Source: Pseudomonas sp. Irchel 3H7
GTDB taxonomy: Bacteria > Pseudomonadota > Gammaproteobacteria > Pseudomonadales > Pseudomonadaceae
Reading direction: 5' to 3'
DNA: 64,000 nucleotides
Assembly: GCF_900187605.1 (NCBI RefSeq)
Contig: NZ_FYEA01000002.1
Span: 248,001 to 312,000 of the forward strand
Below the pieces are notes generated by a model, which saw only the letters and a program-made list of their open reading frames with translations, was not told the origin of the DNA and ran no database searches. This document shows, piece after piece, positions 36,492-45,075 of this stretch. Every line of letters begins with the position of its first letter. Position 1 is the first letter of the stretch. The position numbers and the translations under genes were made by a program.

Positions 36492-37049
36492 TCAGAGCGT
36501 CTCGACCAGCCGCGCCGCCGTGCCGTCGGACAACGGAATACGGGTCCAGCGGCACAGGCTCTGGCGGATCGGTACCAGGTCGGAGTCATTGCTGCCGGTG
36601 ACAAACTCCAGCGCCGGCGGTGCCTGCAATTCGCGCCAGCCCAGTGTGTCGAGCGCCAGTTCGTTGCTGGCGATTTCTGGCGTCACGAAACGCCACAACG
36701 ATTGCCCGAGCAATTGGCTCAACGGGCTGGCGAACTGCGCGGCACGTGCCGGGGAGCAGGCCAGCAAGCGGTGGGTGAGGTCACAGACCAGATGCACCGG
36801 TCGCGTGCTTTCGCGCACCAGACGGGCGAGAGCCTGATCGGCTGCCGTGTCGAGACGCGCGGCCAGCAATTGCTCAAGCTGTAGATGCGCAGCCGGATCC
36901 AGCGCCAGCACGCCACTTTCCCAACGGGAAATAGTCGATTGGGTGACGTTGAACATCTGCGCGGCATGGCTTTGCTTGACGCGATGCAACAAGCGCCAAC
37001 GACGCAGGGCGATGCCGGGGAGGGCAGGTTTGAGCAATGAAACTGACAT
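36492..37049 (-). CDS. Helix-turn-helix (XRE-like) regulator, 185 aa
   Basis: An HTH lies at about residues 14-60 (LRRWRLLHRVKQSHAAQMFNV, TQSTISRWESGVLALDP). The C-terminal part looks like a small sensor domain (RPVHLVCDLTHRLLACSPARAAQF). The start ATG at 37049 has a weak ribosome site. The target is unknown; nearest genes are the HD hydrolase downstream and the RidA gene upstream. Confidence 0.78.
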   Translation of the reverse strand: MSVSLLKPALPGIALRRWRLLHRVKQSHAAQMFNVTQSTISRWESGVLALDPAAHLQLEQLLAARLDTAADQALARLVRESTRPVHLVCDLTHRLLACSPARAAQFASPLSQLLGQSLWRFVTPEIASNELALDTLGWRELQAPPALEFVTGSNDSDLVPIRQSLCRWTRIPLSDGTAARLVETL

Positions 37050-37122
37050 GATGGATGTCGGAAAAATCTAAAGGGCCGCCAGTCTGAAGACTGCCGACCC
37101 CTGCTGCAAATCGATCTGACGA

Positions 37123-37524
37123 TCAGACTGCTTCGGGCAGTCTGGCAATGACCTTGATCTCGAAATCAAACCCATACAGCCACGTCACACCAACAGCCGT
37201 TACCGTCGGATGCGGCGCCTCGCCCCAGAACTCGGTCAGCACCACATCCCAGATCGTCTCGAATTTCGACTGGGGGTCAACGATAAACACGGTGACATCG
37301 ACCACGTCATCGAAGCTGCCACCGGCCTCCTCAAGGATTGCATTGAGGTTAGTGAAAGCCTGACGCACCTGGTTTTTCAGGTCCGGCTCGGGCGTGCCGT
37401 CCTCGGTGCTGCCGACCTGTCCCGAGACAAACAGAAAACCGTTGGAGCGAATGGCTGGCGAGTATCGATGCCGCTCATAGAGGGTGCGGCGTGCGGGTGG
37501 GAAAACAACATCGCGCTGAGTCAT
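37123..37524 (-). CDS. RidA/YjgF family protein, 133 aa
   Basis: This protein belongs to the RidA superfamily, whose archetype deaminates reactive enamine/imine intermediates. Features are SNGFLFVSGQVGSTEDG, QVRQAFTNLNAILEEAGGSFDDVVDVTVFIVD and HPTVTAVGVTWLYGFDFEIKVIA (quoted in segments below 21 residues where read). The Arg found in RidA's active site is not obvious, so it may be a paralogue. Start 37524 follows AAGGAG. It is divergent from a LysR gene. Confidence 0.85.
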   Translation of the reverse strand: MTQRDVVFPPARRTLYERHRYSPAIRSNGFLFVSGQVGSTEDGTPEPDLKNQVRQAFTNLNAILEEAGGSFDDVVDVTVFIVDPQSKFETIWDVVLTEFWGEAPHPTVTAVGVTWLYGFDFEIKVIARLPEAV

Positions 37525-37639
37525 GGGAGTGTCTCCTTCATTTGAGTTGATGGAGCCACTGTAGGTATTTGCAGGCGGGCGATAAACGCGCAAGCTTGGC
37601 GTTCACTGTTTGTGAAATCCAAACAATCGAGGGCGCACC

Positions 37640-38533
37640 TTGGACCGTTTTGACGCAATGCAAGCCTTTGCCCGGGTGGTCGAGGCGGGGAGTTTCACCA
37701 AAGCGGCAGAAACCCTGCACATGAGCAAAACCACCGTGACGCAACTGGTTCAACAGTTGGAGGCACGGCTGCGGGTCAAACTGCTCAACCGCACCACGCG
37801 CAAGGTCAACGTCACCGCCGATGGCGCGGTTTATTACGAGCGGGTGATCAAGTTACTGGCGGATATGGACGACGCCGAAACCAGCCTGCCCGGCGCGGCG
37901 GCGATGCCCAAGGGCCGGCTGCGCGTGGACGTGCCGAGCCCGCTGGCGCGGTTGATTCTGGTGCCGGCCCTGCCTGAGTTTAACGCGCGTTATCCGGATA
38001 TCCAGATCGACATGGGCGTCAGTGACCGCATCGTCGACATCATTGATGAGAATGTTGATTGCGTGGTGCGCGGTGGCGAGCTTATGGACTTGTCGCTGAT
38101 GGCGCGCAAGGTCGCCGACCTGCAGTTGGGCGTGTTTGCCGCGCCGCAATACCTGGCGCGGGCGGGCACACCTGCGCATCCACGGGAGCTGGAAGACAGC
38201 CATCATCGCGTAGTCGGTTTCCTCTGGGCACGCACCGGCAAACCAGTGCCGTATGCCTTGCACAACGCCAGTGAAAACCTGCAAATCAAAGGCCGCCACG
38301 TGCTCGCGGTCGATGATGGTAATGCCTACCTCGCGGCAGGTCTGGCGGGCTTGGGCGTGCTGTGGCTGCCCAAATACATGTCTGCCGAACACGAGGCGCG
38401 CGGCGAACTGGTGCCGCTGTTCGAGGACTGGAAACTCGAGTCGATGCCGCTCTATGTGGCTTATCCGCCGAACCGGCATGTCAGCCTGAAACTGCGAGTG
38501 TTCATCGATTGGGTGGTGGCGTTGATGGCGTGA
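37640..38533 (+). CDS. LysR family regulator, 297 aa, TTG start
   Basis: The frame opens with TTG at 37640 giving the conserved LysR start MDRFDAMQAFARVVEAGSF; the next ATG at 37658 would trim the HTH lead. The HTH is KAAETLHMSKTTVTQLVQQLE. The effector domain carries RLRVDVPSPLARLILVPALP and ENVDCVVRGGE. Divergent from RidA by 115 bp, so that gene is the most likely target. Confidence 0.85.
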   Translation: MDRFDAMQAFARVVEAGSFTKAAETLHMSKTTVTQLVQQLEARLRVKLLNRTTRKVNVTADGAVYYERVIKLLADMDDAETSLPGAAAMPKGRLRVDVPSPLARLILVPALPEFNARYPDIQIDMGVSDRIVDIIDENVDCVVRGGELMDLSLMARKVADLQLGVFAAPQYLARAGTPAHPRELEDSHHRVVGFLWARTGKPVPYALHNASENLQIKGRHVLAVDDGNAYLAAGLAGLGVLWLPKYMSAEHEARGELVPLFEDWKLESMPLYVAYPPNRHVSLKLRVFIDWVVALMA

Positions 38534-38579
38534 CGGCATTTTGGTGCGCTTATTGCTAGCCGCTGTGCCAATGCCGTCA
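38531..38579 (+). terminator. Inverted repeat after the LysR gene
   Basis: TGACGGCATT at 38531-38540 (overlapping the LysR stop) pairs perfectly with AATGCCGTCA at 38570-38579. No T-run follows on the plus strand, so it may be a weak terminator or an element in the leader of the radical SAM gene. Confidence 0.5.
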
Positions 38580-38656
38580 AAAAACCAACACATTCGGCGA
38601 CCTGAAAGCCTGTAGCGATGAGATGCATGGCTTTCAACTCAAGGAGCTTCACCCGC

Positions 38657-39817
38657 ATGAATATGTACATCGATATCGTCGGTGCATGCAATCTGAGCTG
38701 TCCCTCTTGCCCGATGGGCAACTCGGAAAATCTCAACTTCAAAAAAGCCATGCAACTCGACATGTTCAGGCAGATTGTCGAAAAGGCCGGGATCGAGGGC
38801 GTTGATACCATCTTCCTCTACAACTGGACCGAGCCACTGGTTCATCCCAAAATTGGCGAATTCATCGAGATCATCAATGCTGCCGGCATGGAAAGCGGCA
38901 TCAGCACCAACCTGAATCTGGCCAAGAACATGGAAAAGGCCTTGTTGGCCGAACCGAGTTACTTCCGCATATCGCTGTCGGGTTTTAATCAGGAGACCTA
39001 CAAAAAGGGTCATGTCGGCGGCGATATCGAAGTCGTAAAGCAGAACATGCTTGCCCTGCATGAGATCAAACAGCGATTGCGTTTGAGTACCCGGGTCGAC
39101 GTTTACTATCACCGCTATCTGGATAACATCGAAGAAGAAGCACTGATGCGCGAGTTCAGTGAGCGCCTGGGCTTCATCTTCACCACCGGCTATTCGGTGA
39201 TGATGCCGCTGGAGAAAACTCTGGCCATTGTCGAGCGAGACCCGTCTGTCACGCCTACCGATCTGGAAACCCTGAAACGCCTGGCACTGCCGCCGTACGA
39301 CGATCTGGTCAACGTTATCCAGCATTACCCCGAGCAAGCTTGCTCGCTCAAGGATGACTGGCTGGTGATCGACTGCGATGGTAATACGGTGCTGTGCTGC
39401 ACGATCTTCAATCAGACCGAATATCAGGTCGGCAAGTACCTCGACATGCCGCTTGCTGAACTGACACGTCGCAAATCGACCCAGCAAAACTGCGTCGACA
39501 TGTGCAATCGCTGCGCGAAAAAAGGCCTGCATATCTACTCGATGTACCCCAACCAAGGCGTGCTGGAGCGCCACGCGGTTAATCGCATTCTTGATTTCGA
39601 GAATCTCAGTAGCCTAGGGCTTGCTGTGGACAGCGAACTGCTGGGGCGTGCGGGTGAAGTCAGTGCTGAACGTTTCGATGAAGCCCAGTATCTCCAGCTA
39701 AACGACGATGTCAGGCACGCCGTTTCCACCGGACAATTGAAAAGTGGCTATCAGCACTATGTGCTTCATGGCCGTCTGGAAGGAAGAATGGGAGCTGGTG
39801 TGTTCTCGGTGGTCTGA
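38657..39817 (+). CDS. Radical SAM protein with SPASM-like cysteines and C-terminal FDxxxYL repeat tail
   Basis: The 386-aa protein starts behind AAGGAG (10 bases). The cluster motif is C11-NLS-C15-PS-C18 at the very N-terminus, typical of radical SAM enzymes. Additional cysteines (CDGNTVLCC, CVDMCNRC) around residues 255-300 suggest an auxiliary iron-sulfur cluster as in SPASM enzymes. From about residue 345, FDEAQYLQLNDDVRHAVSTG...YVLHGRLEGR resembles the short repeat at the end of some glycosyltransferase and surface proteins. I cannot name the substrate. The stop overlaps the convergent LysR gene by 52 bp. No peptide precursor gene is visible beside it. Confidence 0.8.
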   Translation: MNMYIDIVGACNLSCPSCPMGNSENLNFKKAMQLDMFRQIVEKAGIEGVDTIFLYNWTEPLVHPKIGEFIEIINAAGMESGISTNLNLAKNMEKALLAEPSYFRISLSGFNQETYKKGHVGGDIEVVKQNMLALHEIKQRLRLSTRVDVYYHRYLDNIEEEALMREFSERLGFIFTTGYSVMMPLEKTLAIVERDPSVTPTDLETLKRLALPPYDDLVNVIQHYPEQACSLKDDWLVIDCDGNTVLCCTIFNQTEYQVGKYLDMPLAELTRRKSTQQNCVDMCNRCAKKGLHIYSMYPNQGVLERHAVNRILDFENLSSLGLAVDSELLGRAGEVSAERFDEAQYLQLNDDVRHAVSTGQLKSGYQHYVLHGRLEGRMGAGVFSVV

Positions 39818-40674
39818 ACTGGGCTCAGGTGGGCTGATAACCAGGCGATAAAGCTTTTCGCCAGCGGATCATGCTCACTGTCGCGGTGGGTCAGCAGAGC
39901 CCAGTTCGGCCCGCGAATGGTGTTCTCGACCAAGGGTTGCAATAAGCCGTCAGCGCGCGCCTGACGGCTTAGCAATTGGCTGACCAGCGCGATGCCCAGC
40001 CCCGAACATGCGGCGTCGAGCAGCAATCCCGGATCGGAAAAATTCAGCCCCTGATCCTGCTGGCCGACGTCGATCCCGGCCTCGACCGCCCAATGACTCC
40101 AGTCCATTTCCCGCTCGCCATGCAACGTGGTGCGTTGTGCTGCCGGCAACGCTAAAACCCTCGGGTGACAGGCTGGAAATAGCCGGTCGGCGTGCAGCAC
40201 TTTGAAACTGCATTCGGCCTGCGAGCTGATGTCGTCGCGCACAGCGATGTCGATGGTCTGCGTGGCCATGTCCGGCACTTCATCGGTGCTGTAAATCCAC
40301 AGGTCTACCTCGGGATGCTGCGCGCGAAAATCCGCCAAACGCGGCAACAGCCAATGCCGAGCGAATGCCGGTGTGGTGTTGAGCACCAGTTGATTGGGTT
40401 TCTGATACTGGCCCAAGCGCCGAATCCCCACCGCCAATTGCTGCAGCATCGCTTGCGTGGTGCTGAGCAAGTCGTGGCCGGCATCGGTCAATGCCACGCT
40501 GCGACCGCTGCGGAAAAACAGCGGCTGTTCCAGGTACGCCTCAAGGCTGCGAATCTGCTGACTGATCGCCGATTGGGTGAGGCTCAGCTCTTCGGCGGCC
40601 TTGTGAAAACTACCGAGCCGGGCGGCGGCTTCGAAGCCACGCAGGGAACTGAGCGGCGGCCAGTGCTTGAGCAT
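39766..40674 (-). CDS. LysR family regulator (GcvA-like), next to agmatine genes
   Basis: The 302-aa protein starts MLKHWPPLSSLRGFEAAARLGSF with HTH KAAEELSLTQSAISQQIRSLE and ends in a GcvA-type effector domain (TTPAFARHWLLPRLADF, TIDIAVRDD). Its 3' end overlaps the radical SAM gene. It is divergent from the agmatine deiminase gene by 112 bp, so it is a likely regulator of that cluster, alone or with the AraC-type protein at 45.1 kb. Confidence 0.84.
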   Translation of the reverse strand: MLKHWPPLSSLRGFEAAARLGSFHKAAEELSLTQSAISQQIRSLEAYLEQPLFFRSGRSVALTDAGHDLLSTTQAMLQQLAVGIRRLGQYQKPNQLVLNTTPAFARHWLLPRLADFRAQHPEVDLWIYSTDEVPDMATQTIDIAVRDDISSQAECSFKVLHADRLFPACHPRVLALPAAQRTTLHGEREMDWSHWAVEAGIDVGQQDQGLNFSDPGLLLDAACSGLGIALVSQLLSRQARADGLLQPLVENTIRGPNWALLTHRDSEHDPLAKSFIAWLSAHLSPVQTTENTPAPILPSRRP

Positions 40675-40785
40675 ATCGATAAGCTCCTCTAATCAGTTGT
40701 GCGCTAAATCCATCGTTTGTTTGCCTGTTTGCGCGTCCGTAGCATTGGCGGCGAGAACACATTGGCTTAACTAGCGAGGCTTATC

Positions 40786-41838
40786 ATGCAGCACAACGAC
40801 AATAAAAACAGCGCCTGGATGATGCCGGCAGAGTGGGTGACCCATGCCGCGACGTGGATGGTCTGGCCGCACAACCAGACGTTGTGGGAATCCGGTTGGC
40901 GCGTGACCCTGGCGCAGGTGCAGGAAGATTTTGCGCGCGTCGCCAACGCCATCGCCCGTTTCGAACCGGTGAAACTGGTGATCGACCCGTCGGCCATCGC
41001 CAGCGCCAAAGCCTTGTGCGGCCCGAACATTGAATTGATCCCGCTGGACGTGAATGACAGTTGGTGCCGCGATTCCGGCCCGACGTTTGTCTGCCATCCG
41101 CAGCAAGGGCTGGCCGGTGTCAGCTGGCGTTTCAACGCCTGGGGCGGCAAGTCGGCGCATGATCTGGACGAAAGCCTGGCGCGCCGCGCACTCAATCACC
41201 TTGGCCTGGAATGCTTCGGCACGCCACTGAGCAACGAAGGCGGGGCGATTCATGTCGACGGTGAAGGCACGCTGATCACCACCGAATCGGTGCTGCTCAA
41301 CCCCAATCGCAACCCCGGCATTGGCAAAGCCGAGATGGAAGCGATCTTCAGCCGTTTGCTCGGCGTGAAGAAAACCATTTGGCTGCCGGGCGATCCGGAT
41401 TACGTCACCGGCGACATGACTGACGGCCACGTCGATGGCGTCTGCGCCTTTGCCCGTCCGGGTGTGCTGCTGGTTGACGCCACTCACGACCAGTCTTCGG
41501 TGTACGCCGAAGTGGCGCGGGAAAACCGTCGTGCGTTGGAACTCGCCACCGATGCGCAGGGGCGCAAATTCGAGCTGATCGAACTGTTCGAAGCCACCGA
41601 TGCGGTCGACACCGAAGCCGAAGTGTTCTGTGCGTCCTACACCAATTTCTACATCGCCAACGGCGCGATCATCATGCCGGCGTATGGCATCGAGGCTGAC
41701 AACGTCGCCTCCAAAGTGCTGGAGCAAGCCTTCCCCGGCCGCGAAGTGGTGCCGGTAAGGATCAATCATCTGGCCCATGGTGGCGGCGGGGTGCATTGCA
41801 TCACGCAACAGCAGCCGGCCTGGCCGTTGAGAGGTTGA
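40786..41838 (+). CDS. aguA: Agmatine deiminase
   Basis: The 350-aa enzyme converts agmatine to N-carbamoylputrescine. It shows DSWCRDSGPTF (91-101), NEGGAIHVDGEGT, DGHVDG and the catalytic Cys338 in GGGGVHC near the C-terminus, as in the AguA/peptidyl-arginine deiminase family. The protein is cytosolic. Its stop is 4 bp before the next gene. It heads a run aguA-aguB-binding protein-deiminase-regulator, which matches the agu2ABCA' type of operon known in some P. aeruginosa strains. Confidence 0.94.
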   Translation: MQHNDNKNSAWMMPAEWVTHAATWMVWPHNQTLWESGWRVTLAQVQEDFARVANAIARFEPVKLVIDPSAIASAKALCGPNIELIPLDVNDSWCRDSGPTFVCHPQQGLAGVSWRFNAWGGKSAHDLDESLARRALNHLGLECFGTPLSNEGGAIHVDGEGTLITTESVLLNPNRNPGIGKAEMEAIFSRLLGVKKTIWLPGDPDYVTGDMTDGHVDGVCAFARPGVLLVDATHDQSSVYAEVARENRRALELATDAQGRKFELIELFEATDAVDTEAEVFCASYTNFYIANGAIIMPAYGIEADNVASKVLEQAFPGREVVPVRINHLAHGGGGVHCITQQQPAWPLRG

Positions 41839-41842
41839 ACGC

Positions 41843-42751
41843 ATGAGCATTCTGACCATCGCCACCACCCAGATGCCGTGCACTTGGGATTTACCGGGAA
41901 ACCTTGATCGCGCCGAGCAGCTCGTCCGCGACGCCGCGAAGCAGGGCGCGCAAGTGATCCTGTTGCAGGAGCTGTTCGCCACACCGTACTTCTGCATCGA
42001 ACAAAGCCATAAACACATGGCCCTGGCCGAGGAATACCGTGACAGCCGCGTGCTCGTTCGCTTCGCCGCACTGGCCCGCGAGTTGGGCGTGGTGTTGCCG
42101 CTGAGCTGGTTCGAAAAGGCCGGCAACGCTTACTTCAATTCGCTGAGCGTGGCCGATGCTGACGGGCGCCTGTTGGGTGTGTATCGCAAGACCCATATCC
42201 CCAATGCCATCGGCTATCAGGAGAAGGAATATTTCAGCCCCGGCGACACCGGTTTCAAAGTCTGGGACACCGCGTTCGGCCGCCTCGGCGTCGGCATCTG
42301 CTGGGATCAGTGGTTCCCGGAAACCGCGCGTTGCCTGGCGTTGATGGGTGCTGAGGTGTTGCTGTATCCAACGGCGATCGGCTCGGAACCGGGCTGCGCG
42401 GCGCTGGATTCCCGCGACCATTGGCAGATGACCATGCGCGGCCATGCGGCGGCCAATTTGCTGCCGGTGGTGGCGTCGAACCGCGTTGGTCGAGAAACCG
42501 CGACCACCGATTCGAACCTGCAAATGAGCTTCTACGGCTCGTCGTTCATCAGCGATCACAAGGGCCAATTGCTCGCCAGCGCTGACCGCGACAGTACCGG
42601 TGTGCTGCTGCACAGCGTCGATCTGGCCGCCATGCGCGAAGAGCGTTTGAGCTGGGGCATCTATCGCGATCGTCGTCCGGACATGTATGGGCCGCTGCTC
42701 AGTCAGGACGGTCGCCACCTCCATGCACGCTGGAACACTCAAGGGGTTTGA
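41843..42751 (+). CDS. aguB: N-carbamoylputrescine amidase
   Basis: A nitrilase-fold amidase of 302 aa with the Glu43-Lys116-Cys153 triad (LLQELFATPYF, VYRKTHIP, GICWDQWFPE). It hydrolyses N-carbamoylputrescine to putrescine, CO2 and ammonia, the step after agmatine deiminase. It starts 4 bp after aguA, and the polyamine-binding gene starts 1 bp after its stop. Confidence 0.94.
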   Translation: MSILTIATTQMPCTWDLPGNLDRAEQLVRDAAKQGAQVILLQELFATPYFCIEQSHKHMALAEEYRDSRVLVRFAALARELGVVLPLSWFEKAGNAYFNSLSVADADGRLLGVYRKTHIPNAIGYQEKEYFSPGDTGFKVWDTAFGRLGVGICWDQWFPETARCLALMGAEVLLYPTAIGSEPGCAALDSRDHWQMTMRGHAAANLLPVVASNRVGRETATTDSNLQMSFYGSSFISDHKGQLLASADRDSTGVLLHSVDLAAMREERLSWGIYRDRRPDMYGPLLSQDGRHLHARWNTQGV

Positions 42752-42752
42752 C

Positions 42753-43856
42753 ATGGCTATCCACCACAAACGCTTGCGCGGCGCGATCGGCCTGGCGCTG
42801 ATCTGCTTGATACCGTCGCTGCACGCCGAAGACAAAACCCTGCGGCTGTACAACTGGGCCGATTATTTTGCTGAAGACACGCTGAGCCGCTTCACCGCCG
42901 AAACCGGGATCAAGGTGATTTATGACGTCATGGACGGCAGCGAGACCCTCGAAGCCAAGATGCTCTCCGGCGGCAGCGGTTACGACCTGATCTTCCCCGG
43001 CGACACCGTCGCCGAGCGCTTGATGCGTGCCGGCAGCCTGATGCCGCTGGATCAAACGAAGCTGACGGAATTGGCTGATATCGAACCCGGTTTGCAGAAA
43101 CTGCGCGGCCATTACGAGCATTCCAGCAAGGCCACGGTGCCCTACACCTGGGGCACCATTGGCCTGACCTACAACGAAGAGCAGATCAAACAGCGCATGG
43201 CGGACGCACCGGTCGACAGCCTCGACATGCTGTTCAAGCCTGAGCTGGCGGCGAAGTTTGCCGATTGCGGGATTTCGATGATCGATTCGCCGGATGAGGC
43301 ATTGGCGGTAGTGCTCAACTACCTCGGTCGCGATCCGCGCAGCGGCAAAGCCGAAGATCTGGCAGCGGCCAGCGAGTTGCTGATGAAGTTGCGCCCGTAC
43401 ATCCGCAAATTCCAGTCGCAACCGGTGACCGATCTGGTCAACGGCAATCTGTGCCTGTCGCTGGGTTACAGCGGTGACATGACCCAGGCGCAACGCACCT
43501 CGGACAGTGCCGGCAAACACACGCGCTTCCAGTATCGCGTGCCGCGCGAAGGCACGAAGGTGTGGATGGACACCATGGCCATTCCGGTCGACGCCAAACA
43601 CCCGGAATACGCCTACGCGTTCATCAACTTTGTCATGCGCCCCGAGAACATGGCAGCGATCAGCAATTTCACCGGCTACCCGACTTCCAACGCCAAGGCG
43701 CGGGCGAACGTCGATGCAAGTATGCGTGACAACCCGGATATCTACCTCGACGAAGCGACCTATGCTCGTTTGATTCCGGGCAAGGACATTCCCCAACCGG
43801 ACATGCGCGCGCGTATGCGCACCTGGACCAAATTCAAGACTGCCACTGGCAAATGA
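42753..43856 (+). CDS. Periplasmic polyamine/agmatine-binding protein (PotF/SpuD-like)
   Basis: The 367-aa precursor has a signal peptide (MAIHHKRLRGAIGLALICLIPSLHA) and a PotD/PotF-type fold: LRLYNWADYFAEDTLSRF, YDLIFPGDTVAERLMRAG, VPYTWGTIGLTYNE and WMDTMAIPVDAKHPEYAYAF. Family members capture putrescine, spermidine or agmatine. No permease or ATPase gene is adjacent, so it must use another transporter or act as a sensor. This matches the agu2C position. Start 42753 follows AAGGGG. Confidence 0.88.
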   Translation: MAIHHKRLRGAIGLALICLIPSLHAEDKTLRLYNWADYFAEDTLSRFTAETGIKVIYDVMDGSETLEAKMLSGGSGYDLIFPGDTVAERLMRAGSLMPLDQTKLTELADIEPGLQKLRGHYEHSSKATVPYTWGTIGLTYNEEQIKQRMADAPVDSLDMLFKPELAAKFADCGISMIDSPDEALAVVLNYLGRDPRSGKAEDLAAASELLMKLRPYIRKFQSQPVTDLVNGNLCLSLGYSGDMTQAQRTSDSAGKHTRFQYRVPREGTKVWMDTMAIPVDAKHPEYAYAFINFVMRPENMAAISNFTGYPTSNAKARANVDASMRDNPDIYLDEATYARLIPGKDIPQPDMRARMRTWTKFKTATGK

Positions 43857-43861
43857 TCCAT

Positions 43862-43886
43862 GGCCGGCGTGTTGCGCCGGCCTTTT
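43862..43886 (+). terminator. Rho-independent terminator inside the agmatine cluster
   Basis: GGCCGGCG-TGTTG-CGCCGGCC followed by five T residues lies between the binding-protein stop (43,856) and the second deiminase (43,904). It may attenuate rather than end transcription, since the next gene starts 18 bp later. Confidence 0.8.
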
Positions 43887-43903
43887 TCTACAGGAAAAGC
43901 AAC

Positions 43904-45025
43904 ATGTCGACTCGTCGCGAGTTCATCAAACAAGTCACGGTCGCCGCCGGTGTCGGCGCGGCATTCATGGGCCTCGGCCTGTCGCCGGGCAAAGTCCTCG
44001 CCGCCGCGCAAGGCCGCTGGTTCATGCCCGACGAAGGCGATAAACATGAGCGCGCCTACATCGCTTTCGGCGCGCAGGACGCGATCTGGGAAGACTTCAC
44101 CGAAGACGTCCAGGAAGCGCTCGGTCGTATCGCCCGCGCCATCGCCCGGTTTGAACCGGTCACCGTGTTCTGCCGCAAGAACGAGCGCAGCATCGCCGAA
44201 GAATTTTGCGGTACGCGCAATATCACTTACGTCACTGCCGGGCTGGATGACATCTGGATGCGCGACATCGGCGCCAACTTCGTCATCGACGACAAGGGTG
44301 GCCTGGGCGCGGTGGACTTCAACTTCAACGGTTGGGGTGGCAAACAGCAGCACGGTAAAGACTCGAAGATCGCCGCACTGGTCGCCGACGACGCACAAGC
44401 CACCTACATCCGCACCGATCTGGTGGGCGAGGGCGGTGGCATCGAGGTCGACGGTCACGGCACCGGGATCATGACCGAGAGCAGCTGGATCAACCGCAAC
44501 CGCAATCCGGACTGGAGCAAGGCCGATGTCGAAGCTGAACTGAAGGAGCGTCTGGGCCTGCGCAAAATCATTTGGCTGCCGGGCATCAAGGGCAAGGACA
44601 TCACCGACGCTCACGTCGATTTCTACGCGCGTTTCATCAAGCCCGGCGTGGTGATTGCCAACCTCGACACCGACCCTGAATCCTACGATCACAAGGTCAC
44701 CCTGGCGCACCTGGAAATCCTCAAGAACGCCACCGATGCCGACGGTCGCAAATTGCAGATCCACACGATGTCGCCGCCGCTGAATCCGCGCAAAAGCAAG
44801 TTCAACCAGAACAACCCGGACTTTGCTGCCGGTTACATCAATTACTTCGTCATCAACGGCGCGATCATCGCCCCGGAGTTCGGCGATAAAGCGGCAGACA
44901 AAAAGGCTTTCGATCTGTTGTCGCAACTGTATCCGGATCGCGAAATCGTCCAGCTCAACATTGATGCAATCGCCGCCGGTGGCGGTGGAATTCACTGCGT
45001 CACCAGCCATCAACCACAGGCGTGA
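43904..45025 (+). CDS. Second agmatine deiminase family protein, Tat-exported
   Basis: The 373-aa protein begins with a twin-arginine signal (STRREFIK at residues 2-9, then a hydrophobic stretch and VLAAAQG), predicting folded export to the periplasm. The deiminase core has DIWMRDIGANFV, GEGGGIEVDGHGT, DAHVDFYARF and Cys365 in GGGGIHC. It is the counterpart of agu2A'. Acting outside the cytoplasm on agmatine is inferred. Start 43904 follows ACAGGA. Confidence 0.9.
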   Translation: MSTRREFIKQVTVAAGVGAAFMGLGLSPGKVLAAAQGRWFMPDEGDKHERAYIAFGAQDAIWEDFTEDVQEALGRIARAIARFEPVTVFCRKNERSIAEEFCGTRNITYVTAGLDDIWMRDIGANFVIDDKGGLGAVDFNFNGWGGKQQHGKDSKIAALVADDAQATYIRTDLVGEGGGIEVDGHGTGIMTESSWINRNRNPDWSKADVEAELKERLGLRKIIWLPGIKGKDITDAHVDFYARFIKPGVVIANLDTDPESYDHKVTLAHLEILKNATDADGRKLQIHTMSPPLNPRKSKFNQNNPDFAAGYINYFVINGAIIAPEFGDKAADKKAFDLLSQLYPDREIVQLNIDAIAAGGGGIHCVTSHQPQA

Positions 45026-45075
45026 TTGACTCTTTGGCGGATCAAGCCAACTATCGGCGCACAACAACATGACCG

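Noticed and set aside
40771..42126. 451-codon minus-strand open frame over aguA/aguB
   Set aside because: It is opposite two well-recognised enzymes with catalytic residues intact. The antisense translation has no domain.
43760..45070. 436-codon minus-strand open frame over the second deiminase
   Set aside because: It is a shadow of the Tat-exported deiminase, which has all family motifs.
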